Assembly (NCBI RefSeq): GCF_016583985.1
Contig: NZ_NRSD01000005.1
Coordinates: 178,176 to 242,175, forward strand
DNA from: Thiocapsa imhoffii
GTDB lineage: Bacteria > Pseudomonadota > Gammaproteobacteria > Chromatiales > Chromatiaceae
Direction: 5' to 3'
Length of the DNA stretch: 64,000 bases
Shown: in pieces, positions 39,532-47,067 of the stretch
Position numbering within the stretch: position 1 is the first letter of the stretch
How the letters are laid out: every line of letters begins with the position of its first letter
Notes under the pieces: generated by a model
What the model was told of the DNA's origin: nothing
What the model saw: only the letters and a program-made list of their open reading frames with translations
The model's database searches: none
Made by a program: the position numbers and the translations under genes

Positions 39532-39558
39532 TAGCACTCGGTTAGCTCGAGTGCTAAC
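39532..39558 (-). promoter_or_regulatory. CIRCE operator (HrcA site) upstream of groES
   Basis: Perfect TTAGCACTC-N9-GAGTGCTAA. It overlaps the transcription start region of the groESL promoter, so HrcA repression with release on heat shock is expected. Confidence 0.95.
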
Positions 39559-39559
39559 A

Positions 39560-39587
39560 ATCTAGAGAAAAACGCACCGATGTCAAG
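39560..39587 (-). promoter_or_regulatory. Vegetative promoter of groESL
   Basis: On the minus strand TTGACA (39587-39582), 16 bases, TAGATT (39565-39560), immediately before the CIRCE operator. No sigma-32-type pair was evident. Confidence 0.6.
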
Positions 39588-39712
39588 TCCCCCGCACGCG
39601 CTTCGACCGGTTCTGGTGCCGGCGTCCACGGCCGCGATCCTGGTTCAGGGTCCGCTGGCCACGAGGTCGACTGTGCCGAGCGTCCCATTCATTCTGCCCG
39701 AGCGGATCATCC

Positions 39713-40555
39713 ATGAGTGAACTCAACCCTGATGTCGTGCGCGATCTCGATTCACGCATGGCGCGTGAATCACGCTTTGGTGGCATCGCTCGACTGTACG
39801 GGAGTGCGGAGAGTGACTGGATCGCCGGTCTGAATGTCTGTGTCGTTGGGGTAGGGGGGGTTGGATCCTGGGCGGTCGAGGCGCTTGCGCGGACCGGCGT
39901 CGGTGCCATCACCATGATCGATGGCGATACCCTCGAGGCGGGTAATGTCAATCGCCAGATCCATGCCCTGAGCCGTGATCTTGGACGCCCCAAGGTCACG
40001 GTGATGGCCGAGCGCGTGGCGGAGATCCACCCCGCCTGTCAGTGCACGCCCATTGATGATCTGCTGACCGAACACAATCTCGAGGCGCGGCTCGGGCGGG
40101 GCTATGATGGCGTGATCGACGCCATCGATCACATTCGGGTCAAGGCCGGGATGATCGCTTATTGCAAGCGACACCAGCTCTCACTGGTCACGACCGGTGG
40201 TGCCGGTGGGCGGCGCGATCCCACCGCGATCCGGGTCGCGGACCTCAGCCGCACCACCCATGACCCGCTTGCGTCCGGGGTTCGCAAGTGCCTGAGAGAC
40301 CGTCACGGCTTTCCCCGCGACCCCAAACGGCGCTTCCAGGTCACCTGCGTCTATTCGCTCGAACAGCCCCGGTATCCACGACCCGATGGCAAGGTGAGTG
40401 CGGGAAAGCCAGGGCTCAGTGGGATTTCGCTCGACTGTCGTCTCGGGTATGGTTCAGCAACCTTTGTGACCGCGAGCTTTGGCTTCGCGGCGGTTGCCGC
40501 CTTGCTTGAAAAGCTGTTGGCACGCCGTCCCGGTGACGGGGTGAACGTGGGTTGA
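39713..40555 (+). CDS. tcdA: tRNA threonylcarbamoyladenosine dehydratase
   Basis: 280 residues, ThiF/E1-like. ATP-binding GVGGVGSWAVEALARTGVG (about 45-63), then IDGDTLEAGNVNRQIHAL and DAIDHIRVKAGMIAYC. TcdA (CsdL) cyclises t6A to ct6A at position 37 of ANN-decoding tRNAs. The late GISLDCRLGYGSATFVTASFG is typical of this subfamily. No CsdA/CsdE neighbours. Confidence 0.94.
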   Translation: MSELNPDVVRDLDSRMARESRFGGIARLYGSAESDWIAGLNVCVVGVGGVGSWAVEALARTGVGAITMIDGDTLEAGNVNRQIHALSRDLGRPKVTVMAERVAEIHPACQCTPIDDLLTEHNLEARLGRGYDGVIDAIDHIRVKAGMIAYCKRHQLSLVTTGGAGGRRDPTAIRVADLSRTTHDPLASGVRKCLRDRHGFPRDPKRRFQVTCVYSLEQPRYPRPDGKVSAGKPGLSGISLDCRLGYGSATFVTASFGFAAVAALLEKLLARRPGDGVNVG

Positions 40556-40593
40556 GAGCGCCTTGGCGCCTCACTGAGTTGCGCGCTCGCGGT

Positions 40594-41508
40594 TCACATC
40601 AGTCCTTCGCGCTTCAACTGGCTGGTCAGGACTTCAATCGCGACATCAAGATCCAGCAGGTCCTTTTCCAAGAGTTTCGCGCGCTGCTCCTCGAAGGCGG
40701 CTTCGATGCTGACGAGCACCCTGCGAAAATTGGCGTCGAGGTCAGGCGAGGTGGCCCATTGATGGGTGCGGGCGTAACCCTGCACGACACGCTCGACGCC
40801 ATCCAGATACACGTTCAAAAAGGTGCGCGCGCGATAGAGGTTGCGCGGATCATCCTCGAGCAGCCTGAGGATGTCACGGGCGAGCCTGGTGATGCGCTGC
40901 AACCGGTCACGCAATTCGCTGCTTCGAAAGGCGCGGCTTGCGTGTTCAATGGCCGCGATGGTCTGCTCGGCCTGAGACAGGGTCGCGTGCGCCGATCCGG
41001 GTGGAGCGCGCCTGAAGTCCGGGTGGTCTCCCTCCCGGCGCCGCGGATCGCGACCATAGAAGAGCAGGCAGCCCAGCAGGGCAACCAGGCCGAACGTGAG
41101 ACTGATCACGGGATGGTGTCCAACACCAAGCCAGGCGGTGATCCCCGTCGCTAGGCCGATCAGACCACTCCCGATGGTCTTCAAGGGCCATAACCGGCGC
41201 GCATTCGGGTGTTGCGCGAGCAGGGTCTCGTTCATCAGACCACGCAGGATGAACCAGGCGCCAACCAGATAGAGGAGATAGCCGAGACTGTTGCCCAACA
41301 GCGGGGTCAAGAGACCGCGGGCCATGGCGATGATGGCGGCAGCGAGCACAGGAAGCGGCAACACGAAGAGCAGCGCGCCCGCAACCGGGAACCGGGCGGC
41401 GACCGGATCGCGTGGCGGCGCGCGACCCGCCCGCAGACGCTCCCGCACCAGCAGCACCGCACTCATGATGGTCCCGAGGAGCAAGCCGATGAGGAGGATG
41501 CGCAGCAT
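40594..41508 (-). CDS. XpaC/5-bromo-4-chloroindolyl phosphate hydrolysis family membrane protein
   Basis: 304 residues. About five membrane helices fill the first 150 residues. A soluble helical C-terminal domain follows (RLARDILRLLEDDPRNLYRARTFLN, ending LLEKDLLDLDVAIEVLTSQLKREGL), the XpaC-family signature. The family is often linked with TelA/toxic-anion-resistance proteins, but no telA is here. Function uncertain. It follows the V-ATPase D gene and a tiny membrane ORF on the same strand. Confidence 0.82.
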   Translation of the reverse strand: MLRILLIGLLLGTIMSAVLLVRERLRAGRAPPRDPVAARFPVAGALLFVLPLPVLAAAIIAMARGLLTPLLGNSLGYLLYLVGAWFILRGLMNETLLAQHPNARRLWPLKTIGSGLIGLATGITAWLGVGHHPVISLTFGLVALLGCLLFYGRDPRRREGDHPDFRRAPPGSAHATLSQAEQTIAAIEHASRAFRSSELRDRLQRITRLARDILRLLEDDPRNLYRARTFLNVYLDGVERVVQGYARTHQWATSPDLDANFRRVLVSIEAAFEEQRAKLLEKDLLDLDVAIEVLTSQLKREGLM

Positions 41509-41536
41509 GCGGATGACTCGGATGCGGCGGTCTGCG

Positions 41537-41680
41537 TCAGGTGCCCGAAAGGGGGCTGGCGGAGGAGGCGGCGACGCTGGGCGAGGCCGAGCAAGAGGTT
41601 GCCAAGGTCTGCCACGCGGCGATCCCGATGGCGCTGATGAGCAGGATTGCTCCGAGCAGCTTGCGTGGCAGTGGCGGCAT
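41537..41680 (-). CDS. Possible 47-residue membrane protein
   Basis: Starts MPPLPRKLLGAILLISAIG, a basic end and one hydrophobic helix, then a Ser/Ala-rich tail. It lies in the 186-base gap between the V-ATPase D gene (14 bases away) and the XpaC gene (28 bases away), same strand. It has no strong ribosome-binding site. Confidence 0.45.
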   Translation of the reverse strand: MPPLPRKLLGAILLISAIGIAAWQTLATSCSASPSVAASSASPLSGT

Positions 41681-41694
41681 GGTGACGTGTGCTG

Positions 41695-42318
41695 CTAGGC
41701 TTCGGCTTGTTGTCGCAACAACTTGACTTGGAAAAGGGTGTTGCGTTCTTCCTCCTCAAGTGACGACTGAATGAAATGGATGGTGCGTCGATACAGTGGA
41801 ATGATGTTGTACTTGAGCGCGTTGACCCGTTTTTGGGCCTTACGCTGTTCTTCCATCAGGCGGTGTAAGGCGGTTTCAACCTCGGCGAGACGCGCGAGCA
41901 GAACACAGGCATTAGCGAGATTCTCGCGCGTCGTGTCGAAGCTCGCATCCGTCCCCAGTAACCCCACCGGCTTGAGCGGAACCCGCTCACTGGTGACCGC
42001 CGGATACTCGACGCCGAGCGCGCGGCGCGGGAGGATGTCGACGGTCAAGGTTAACTCCGATCCGAGCGCGGCCTGATGAATACCACGACTGCCCATGCGC
42101 AGGTGCGAAATGCTGAGACAGCGGTAAGCCTCGGCGAGGGCCTTCTCGGCCGCGCTGCGCAACCGTCGATATTCCCCGATGCGTTCGTAGACGAGACGCG
42201 TGAGCAGTTCGCGCTTACGCTCAAGCAAATCATGGCCTTCCTCGAGGAACTTCGCTTGTTTCTTCAGCCGCAGCAGGGTGTTCTTGGTCGGGGGAACCTT
42301 GATGAGTTGTGATGCCAT
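41695..42318 (-). CDS. V/A-type ATP synthase subunit D
   Basis: 207 residues, coiled-coil central-stalk subunit. N-terminal PPTKNTLLRLKKQAKFLEEGHDLLERKRELL, and C-terminal KRVNALKYNIIPLYRRTIHFIQSSLEEEERNTLF, both hallmarks of the D subunit. It couples ATP turnover in the A3B3 head to rotation. No other V-type subunit occurs in this window, so either the rest lies elsewhere or this is an orphan. Its start lies inside the YkgJ-like gene. Confidence 0.93.
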   Translation of the reverse strand: MASQLIKVPPTKNTLLRLKKQAKFLEEGHDLLERKRELLTRLVYERIGEYRRLRSAAEKALAEAYRCLSISHLRMGSRGIHQAALGSELTLTVDILPRRALGVEYPAVTSERVPLKPVGLLGTDASFDTTRENLANACVLLARLAEVETALHRLMEEQRKAQKRVNALKYNIIPLYRRTIHFIQSSLEEEERNTLFQVKLLRQQAEA

Positions 42319-42638
42319 GGGATGCTCTCGGTGAACTCACGATGCTCGGCAAGACATTCGGGACTGCCGACGCGCAGTTCTCGACACACAAGCGGGCGCT
42401 GTTCGTAAATGCGGCACAATAGGGTCTGACGGTCGAGCGCAATGCACCAACCGTCGTCGAGACGGGCCATGACCGTCCCCCCGCGCGGATCGGCGCGCAT
42501 GAATGCCTCTGGAACACCGGTTTCGGTCAGGCACCATACCTCGAGTCGACAGCACGCGGCGGGGCAGTGTGCACAATCGATTCCGGTCGACGGCTGGCTC
42601 ATCGGGTGTGGGGATCTCGGATTCAGGTTGCGCGCCAT
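42264..42638 (-). CDS. YkgJ-family cysteine-cluster protein
   Basis: 124 residues (112 if ATG 42602 is used). Cys motif CAHCPAACCRLEVWCLTE near the N-terminus, a GWCIALDRQTLLCRIYEQRPLVCREL segment typical of YkgJ zinc/iron-cluster proteins, and a later SPEC. Function unknown, thought to bind a metal. The last 18 codons overlap the start of the V-ATPase D gene in another frame (55 bases). Confidence 0.82.
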   Translation of the reverse strand: MARNLNPRSPHPMSQPSTGIDCAHCPAACCRLEVWCLTETGVPEAFMRADPRGGTVMARLDDGWCIALDRQTLLCRIYEQRPLVCRELRVGSPECLAEHREFTESIPWHHNSSRFPRPRTPCCG

Positions 42639-42810
42639 GATGAAAGCGCTCGGGCCGCATTCCCTCGGCGCATCGACACGCCGGTACGGCGGATCGGGGG
42701 GTGGGTGGAGGATGGCGGCGCGGATCGTTCAAACCCATGATCAGCGGGCGGCGGGACGCATCGTCATCGGCGCTGGTGTCCCGCGACCATTCGGAGCCGA
42801 AACAAGGCGA

Positions 42811-42840
42811 CCCCAACCACCGACAAGGCGATGGTTGGGG
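42811..42840 (-). terminator. Hairpin after the exported repeat-protein gene
   Basis: Perfect 9-bp stem CCCCAACCA (42811-42819) with TGGTTGGGG (42832-42840), 15 bases past the stop of the gene at 42855. Only a weak T-rich tail follows on the minus strand. Confidence 0.55.
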
Positions 42841-42854
42841 CACTCAGAGGGTGC

Positions 42855-43205
42855 TCAGTCGTACTTGCCGCTGATCGCGCCGCTGGCATCATCTTCCGCC
42901 TCGAGATCGGCGGCAGTTTTGGCTTGTGCTTCTGGATCCGACGTGGGATCCGTGATTTGCCCTTCCTGACCAATGTTCATGGGTTCGTCGCCAGTCAGCT
43001 CAACGCCCTGCTGCCTGAGCATCTCGCCGGTCTTCTCTTGGGCTGCTGCGTCGGGCGTGGGGGCGGTGAGCTGCCCTTCTTGACCGATGTTCATCGGCTC
43101 GTCGCCGGAAATCAGTGGGTTCTCCGCCTGCACGGTCGTGGCGAGGCCGCCGAGCGTGACGGTGAGGGCGGCCACTGAACTCAACAGAATTTGCTTCACT
43201 TTCAC
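42855..43205 (-). CDS. Exported protein with two GDEPMNIGQEGQ repeats
   Basis: 116 residues from GTG 43205 with AGGAGA upstream. Sec signal MKVKQILLSSVAALTVTLGG with probable cleavage after VQA (~27). Two ~35-residue repeats each start GDEPMNIGQEGQ(L/I)T and run through a PTPDAAAQEKT-like stretch. The mature part is acidic and lacks Cys. No family recognised. Likely periplasmic. Confidence 0.8.
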   Translation of the reverse strand: MKVKQILLSSVAALTVTLGGLATTVQAENPLISGDEPMNIGQEGQLTAPTPDAAAQEKTGEMLRQQGVELTGDEPMNIGQEGQITDPTSDPEAQAKTAADLEAEDDASGAISGKYD

Positions 43206-43590
43206 AGGCTTGTTCTCCTTGCTCGTCGTATGAATCGGGGCAACCAGACAACTGAGGTCCTGACGGATCGGTCTACGCCGAGCGTTGCAGGAAACGGCTC
43301 ATCTGTCGAGTGCACCGGGGGACAGTTGCTCGTACTCGATCACCATGCAATGCCACCTCGATTCCGGCGAACCGCAATGTGATCGACCCGAAACAGGTGT
43401 TGATCTTGTCACCTCAGATCTTTCGATCATACCAGGGTTTAAGGAAATTCGAATGATTTCCGCTCCCGCTGACGCGACCGGCATTTCGGGTTGCGGCACG
43501 GCTCAGAAGGCAACGCTGTTGGCTCCATCGGCAGGTTCCATCACCCTGAGCATCGACTGATGTGGCGACAGTCCGTTCCCGGGGGACGGA
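43206..43590. other. Intergenic region without a supported gene
   Basis: About 385 bases between two minus-strand genes. Short open frames here lack ribosome-binding sites and protein-like composition. Contains a TCCGT/ACGGA hairpin just past the stop of the 43591 gene (about 43570-43590). Confidence 0.45.
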
Positions 43591-43788
43591 TCACGACCGC
43601 TCGCGTCGCAGGGGATGGAGCAGACTCAACAGGGTCGCCGCGACGCCAAAAAAGGCGAACAGCAGTTTAAATCCCCGCTCCCCAAGCGTCACGATCAAAC
43701 TATTCTCTTCCTCGCGCACATGATCGGTTCCAGGTGTCGGAGTGGCCGAGGGCGGCGCGGACCCTGGCTCGGATGCATTCTGTCGCAT
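43591..43788 (-). CDS. Small single-pass membrane protein
   Basis: 65 residues from ATG 43788, which has GAGGAG 8 bases upstream (an in-frame ATG at 43860 lacks one). A Pro/Ser/Thr-rich soluble N-terminus (SEPGSAPPSATPTPGTD) is followed by a charged stretch and one helix (GFKLLFAFFGVAATLLSLLHPL) with a basic end. No family recognised. Confidence 0.55.
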   Translation of the reverse strand: MRQNASEPGSAPPSATPTPGTDHVREEENSLIVTLGERGFKLLFAFFGVAATLLSLLHPLRRERS

Positions 43789-43910
43789 GAGTAACTCCTC
43801 ACGATGGTCGAGTCGATTGGCACAGCGAATATCCGTGGCCTGTTCTGTATGCAGACTCATGCCACGCCATCAGGGTTCCGCCCAACGGGCGCTCGCCTCA
43901 ATCCCGGCCC

Positions 43911-44639
43911 TTAAGGGTGTGCCTGCCCAAGGGTGTGATGGATCAGAGGTTCGAGCCGTCCTGGGCACTCGAGCAGCGGATTATGGCCGATCTTTGGCAA
44001 GACATGAAGGTGGGTCGTTGGCCGGAGTTGCCTCACGGCACGGGCGATGGCGAGGAATTTGGTGTCGGAGCCGCCGACCACCCAGGTCAGTTGACCCGGA
44101 AAATCACGCACACCGTCCCAGAGGCTCGGCATCCGCCCCAAACCCAGCCTCTCCAGGGACGATGCCAGCGCCTCGGGCCGGTGGGAGAGGCGGTGTTGCC
44201 GTTGCCATCGCAGGCGCTCGGGGTCGAGGCGCGCTTGGGTCGCGAACAGGGGCTGTGTTTCCCACGACGCGACGAAGGACGCGAGACCCTCAACCCGCAA
44301 CCGGTACAGCCATTGGGCGTCGTGGGCGTTGCGCGCATCACGTTCGGGCATCGAGCGCAAGCCCGGATGGGCGGAGATAATGAGCGCGCGGCGGAAACGG
44401 AGCGGGGCCGCGGTGAGCAAGCCGAGCGCGAGGCGTCCGCCAAGCGAGTAGCCGGCTAGGGCGTCGACCTCGGCGGGGAGCGCGGCTAGGAGACCCTGAA
44501 TCGTCTCCTCGAAGCCCTTGACCGCTTGATCCGTTGGCCCGTGTCCAGGCAGGTCGATGGCCCAAGCCCGCGGGTCGTCGCGAAGTTGCGGACAGGCCAT
44601 CCACCAGTCGCTTGCACGCCCCGTGAAACCATGGAGCAA
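43911..44639 (-). CDS. Alpha/beta-hydrolase, MenH-like
   Basis: 242 residues from TTG 44639, the first usable start in a frame that opens only ~40 bases earlier. LHGFTGRASDWW oxyanion region, AIDLPGHG, nucleophile elbow GYSLGGRLAL (Ser ~69), and the catalytic His in KIGHNPLLECP. This is the layout of 2-succinyl-6-hydroxy-2,4-cyclohexadiene-1-carboxylate synthase (MenH). No other men genes are nearby, so the substrate is open. It begins 5 bases after folE2. Confidence 0.75.
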   Translation of the reverse strand: MLHGFTGRASDWWMACPQLRDDPRAWAIDLPGHGPTDQAVKGFEETIQGLLAALPAEVDALAGYSLGGRLALGLLTAAPLRFRRALIISAHPGLRSMPERDARNAHDAQWLYRLRVEGLASFVASWETQPLFATQARLDPERLRWQRQHRLSHRPEALASSLERLGLGRMPSLWDGVRDFPGQLTWVVGGSDTKFLAIARAVRQLRPTTHLHVLPKIGHNPLLECPGRLEPLIHHTLGQAHP

Positions 44640-44644
44640 GAGGA

Positions 44645-45499
44645 TCAGGCCGCGGTCTCGGTCAGGCGGTCCATGGCGGTCTTATCGCGCTCGATCAGTG
44701 CATAGGCCGAATGATTGTGGATGGACTCGAAGTTCTCGGCCTCGATCACATAGGCGCTGATCCGATCGTCCTCGTTGAGTCGTTGCGCGACATCCCGGAC
44801 CATGTCCTCGACGAATTTTGGATTGTCATAGGCGCGCTCGGTCACGAATTTTTCATCCGGTCGTTTGAGCAGACCGTAGAGTTCCGAAGAGGCCTCCTGC
44901 TCCACCAACTCGATCAATTCCTCAATCCAGATGTAGCCTTGGGTGCGCACTTGGACCGTGACATGGGAGCGTTGGTTGTGTGCGCCATAGGCCGAGATTT
45001 TCTTCGAGCAGGGGCAGAGGCTGGTCACGGGGACCACGACCTTGATTTCAAGACTGGGCCGTCCGTGTCGAATCTCGCCGATGAAGGTGACCTCGTAGTC
45101 GAGCAGACTCTCGACGCCGGTCACGGGCGCCTTCTTGTTGATGAAGAACGGAAAGCGCATCTCGATATGACCCGCTTCCGACTCGAGTCGCTCGGACATC
45201 TCGGTGAGCATCTCCTTGAAGGTGCTCACCCCAATCTCACGCTCGTGATGATTGAGAATCTGCACGAAACGTGACATGTGCGTCCCTTTGAAATCGTGCG
45301 GCAGATAGACATACATGTTGAAGGTGGCAACGGTATGTTGTTCAAGGCCACTGCGATCACAGATCCGCACGGGATGGCGGATATCCTTGATCCCGACCTT
45401 GTCAATCGCGATCCGCCGGGAGTCGGCGCTGCCCTGGACGTCAGCGATCTGGGTGCCGCTGGATAGACTGCAGCCGGATGAATCGAGCGCGTGCTCCAT
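44645..45499 (-). CDS. folE2: GTP cyclohydrolase FolE2 (type IB)
   Basis: 284 residues from ATG 45499. Signatures: [14 protein letters not shown] (His/metal region), [25 protein letters not shown] with the metal Cys, and an acidic C-terminus. It converts GTP to dihydroneopterin triphosphate, the first step to folate and to queuosine. FolE2 uses Mn/Fe rather than Zn and is often zinc-starvation induced; no Zur box was evident here. Queuosine genes lie 12 kb away. Confidence 0.95.
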   Translation of the reverse strand: MEHALDSSGCSLSSGTQIADVQGSADSRRIAIDKVGIKDIRHPVRICDRSGLEQHTVATFNMYVYLPHDFKGTHMSRFVQILNHHEREIGVSTFKEMLTEMSERLESEAGHIEMRFPFFINKKAPVTGVESLLDYEVTFIGEIRHGRPSLEIKVVVPVTSLCPCSKKISAYGAHNQRSHVTVQVRTQGYIWIEELIELVEQEASSELYGLLKRPDEKFVTERAYDNPKFVEDMVRDVAQRLNEDDRISAYVIEAENFESIHNHSAYALIERDKTAMDRLTETAA

Positions 45500-45615
45500 G
45501 ATGTAACATCTCTCAGTGAACAATCGTGTTCGGCGATGATTGATGGTGGGGTCAGCGCACGCGAAGACCAATCGGTTCGCAACTTCAGGACTCGCCGCGG
45601 GGGCTCCGCCCGGAT

Positions 45616-46512
45616 TCAAGCCGTGCGACCAAGCAGCGCACTGGCGATCCAGCGTAAGGGGCGTGCGCGATCTTCTGGAAAGACCGCGATGCTCGCGAGC
45701 GCATCGGCGATGAGTCCGTCCGCCATGGCCTTGGCCTCGTTCAACCCAACCAGCGCGGGATAAGTGGCCTTTTCGAGGATCTCATCCCGGCCGGCGGTCT
45801 TGCCGATGAGGGCGGTGTCGCCCTCGACATCCAGGATGTCATCCTGGATCTGGAAGGCTAAACCGATGCATTTGGCATAGTGATCAAGACGTTCGCTCTG
45901 GTGCGCGTCGGGATCATCATGGGCGAGCATGCCCATCTGAACCGACGCCCGAATCAGGGCGCCGGTCTTGTGAATATGGATGTGCTCAAGGAGGGCGACA
46001 TCCTGGACCTGGCCCGCCGCGGCCAGATCGAGTGCCTGTCCGCCGACCATGCCGCGTGCACCACTGGCCCGCGCCAGATTCGCGACCATCGCAATCCGTT
46101 TGGACGCCGTGAGCCCCGGAGCATCCGCCAGCGCTTGGAAAGCCAGTGTTTGCAGGGCGTCGCCAGCGAGGATCGCGGTTGCGTCGTCGAAGGCACGATG
46201 ACAGGTCGGACGCCCGCGGCGCAGATCGTCATCATCCATGGCCGGGAGATCGTCATGGATGAGTGAATAGGCATGAATGAACTCCACCGCGCAGGCGGGT
46301 CGATCGAGCAGGGTCGGGGTGACCCCGAACGCCTCGCCCGCCGCGTAAACGAGCAACGGGCGGATGCGTTTTCCACCCCCAAGCACGCTGTAGCGCATGG
46401 CTTCGTGCAGGCGGGTTGGTTCGACCTTGGTCGGGGGCAGGAGCTCGTCGAGCATGGCCTCCACGCGGGCCTGGATGCGTGCGCGAAAGGCGTCGAGATT
46501 CTCGTCAGTCAT
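45616..46512 (-). CDS. ispA: Polyprenyl (farnesyl) diphosphate synthase
   Basis: 298 residues from ATG 46512 (an in-frame ATG at 46635 lies inside xseB). First Asp-rich motif [15 protein letters not shown] (about 87-101) and second [13 protein letters not shown] (about 228-240), plus [18 protein letters not shown]. The Phe/Tyr-type residues before the first motif fit a C15 product. The stop is 116 bases from the folE2 start. The 5' end overlaps xseB by 8 bases. Confidence 0.95.
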   Translation of the reverse strand: MTDENLDAFRARIQARVEAMLDELLPPTKVEPTRLHEAMRYSVLGGGKRIRPLLVYAAGEAFGVTPTLLDRPACAVEFIHAYSLIHDDLPAMDDDDLRRGRPTCHRAFDDATAILAGDALQTLAFQALADAPGLTASKRIAMVANLARASGARGMVGGQALDLAAAGQVQDVALLEHIHIHKTGALIRASVQMGMLAHDDPDAHQSERLDHYAKCIGLAFQIQDDILDVEGDTALIGKTAGRDEILEKATYPALVGLNEAKAMADGLIADALASIAVFPEDRARPLRWIASALLGRTA

Positions 46513-46747
46513 GGGATTGAAATGGCTCTGGCTCGGCGTCGACCCGGGTGTCGCTGAGCAGGCGCACGCGCTGCTCCGCCGCATCGAGCGCTTGTTGACA
46601 ACTGCGCGTGAGTCCGATTCCGCGCTCGAATGCATTCAGCGACTCTTCAAGACTCATCTCGCCCCGTTCCAAGGCGTCGACGATGGCTTCCAGTTCGCTG
46701 AGTGCGTGCTCGAATGGCGGTGGTGCGGGAGCGGTTGATTTTTTCAC
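46505..46747 (-). CDS. xseB: Exodeoxyribonuclease VII small subunit
   Basis: 80 residues from GTG 46747 (start chosen because VKKSTAPAPPPFEHALSELE matches the family N-terminus). The helical core FEHALSELEAIVDALERGEMSLEESLNAFERGIGLTR is diagnostic. XseB binds XseA in exonuclease VII. xseB-ispA is the common order before dxs, which is absent here. Confidence 0.93.
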   Translation of the reverse strand: MKKSTAPAPPPFEHALSELEAIVDALERGEMSLEESLNAFERGIGLTRSCQQALDAAEQRVRLLSDTRVDAEPEPFQSHD

Positions 46748-46794
46748 ATCACTCTGTTTGCAAGAAAACAATCACTAAGAGGACGCTTGCGACG

Positions 46795-47067
46795 ATGGCG
46801 GCAGGCTTGATCACGGACGGTCACGTGGCCTACGTTAGCTTGATGCGGGTGAAGGGTCAAACGGTGGCGGTACCGGCTGTCGCACCAGGCATCACGCCCT
46901 CGATCAGCCGCGTCAGACCTCCGCCGCCTCCCCTGCGCGCTGCACTCGCACTGAATCTCGCTAGGGGCATCCTGGTTGTGCTGTTGGTCAGCTTGACCCA
47001 CACTCCCGTTTCGCCACCAACGGTCGGATCGTTTTCACAACATGAGCGCCAACCGCCACAATCTTGA
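46795..47067 (+). CDS. Doubtful 90-codon ORF upstream of the GGDEF/EAL gene
   Basis: From ATG 46795 with an AGAGGA about 12 bases upstream, running 26 bases into the next gene out of frame. It has a Pro-rich middle and one hydrophobic stretch (ALALNLARGILVVLLVSL). No homology recognised. The rest of the 46748-47041 gap holds only the divergent 5' regions. Confidence 0.25.
   Translation: MAAGLITDGHVAYVSLMRVKGQTVAVPAVAPGITPSISRVRPPPPPLRAALALNLARGILVVLLVSLTHTPVSPPTVGSFSQHERQPPQS

Noticed and set aside
42337..42843. 168-codon minus-strand frame over the YkgJ gene
   Set aside because: Arg/Pro/Ser-rich frame-shift shadow of the Cys-motif protein and its upstream region.
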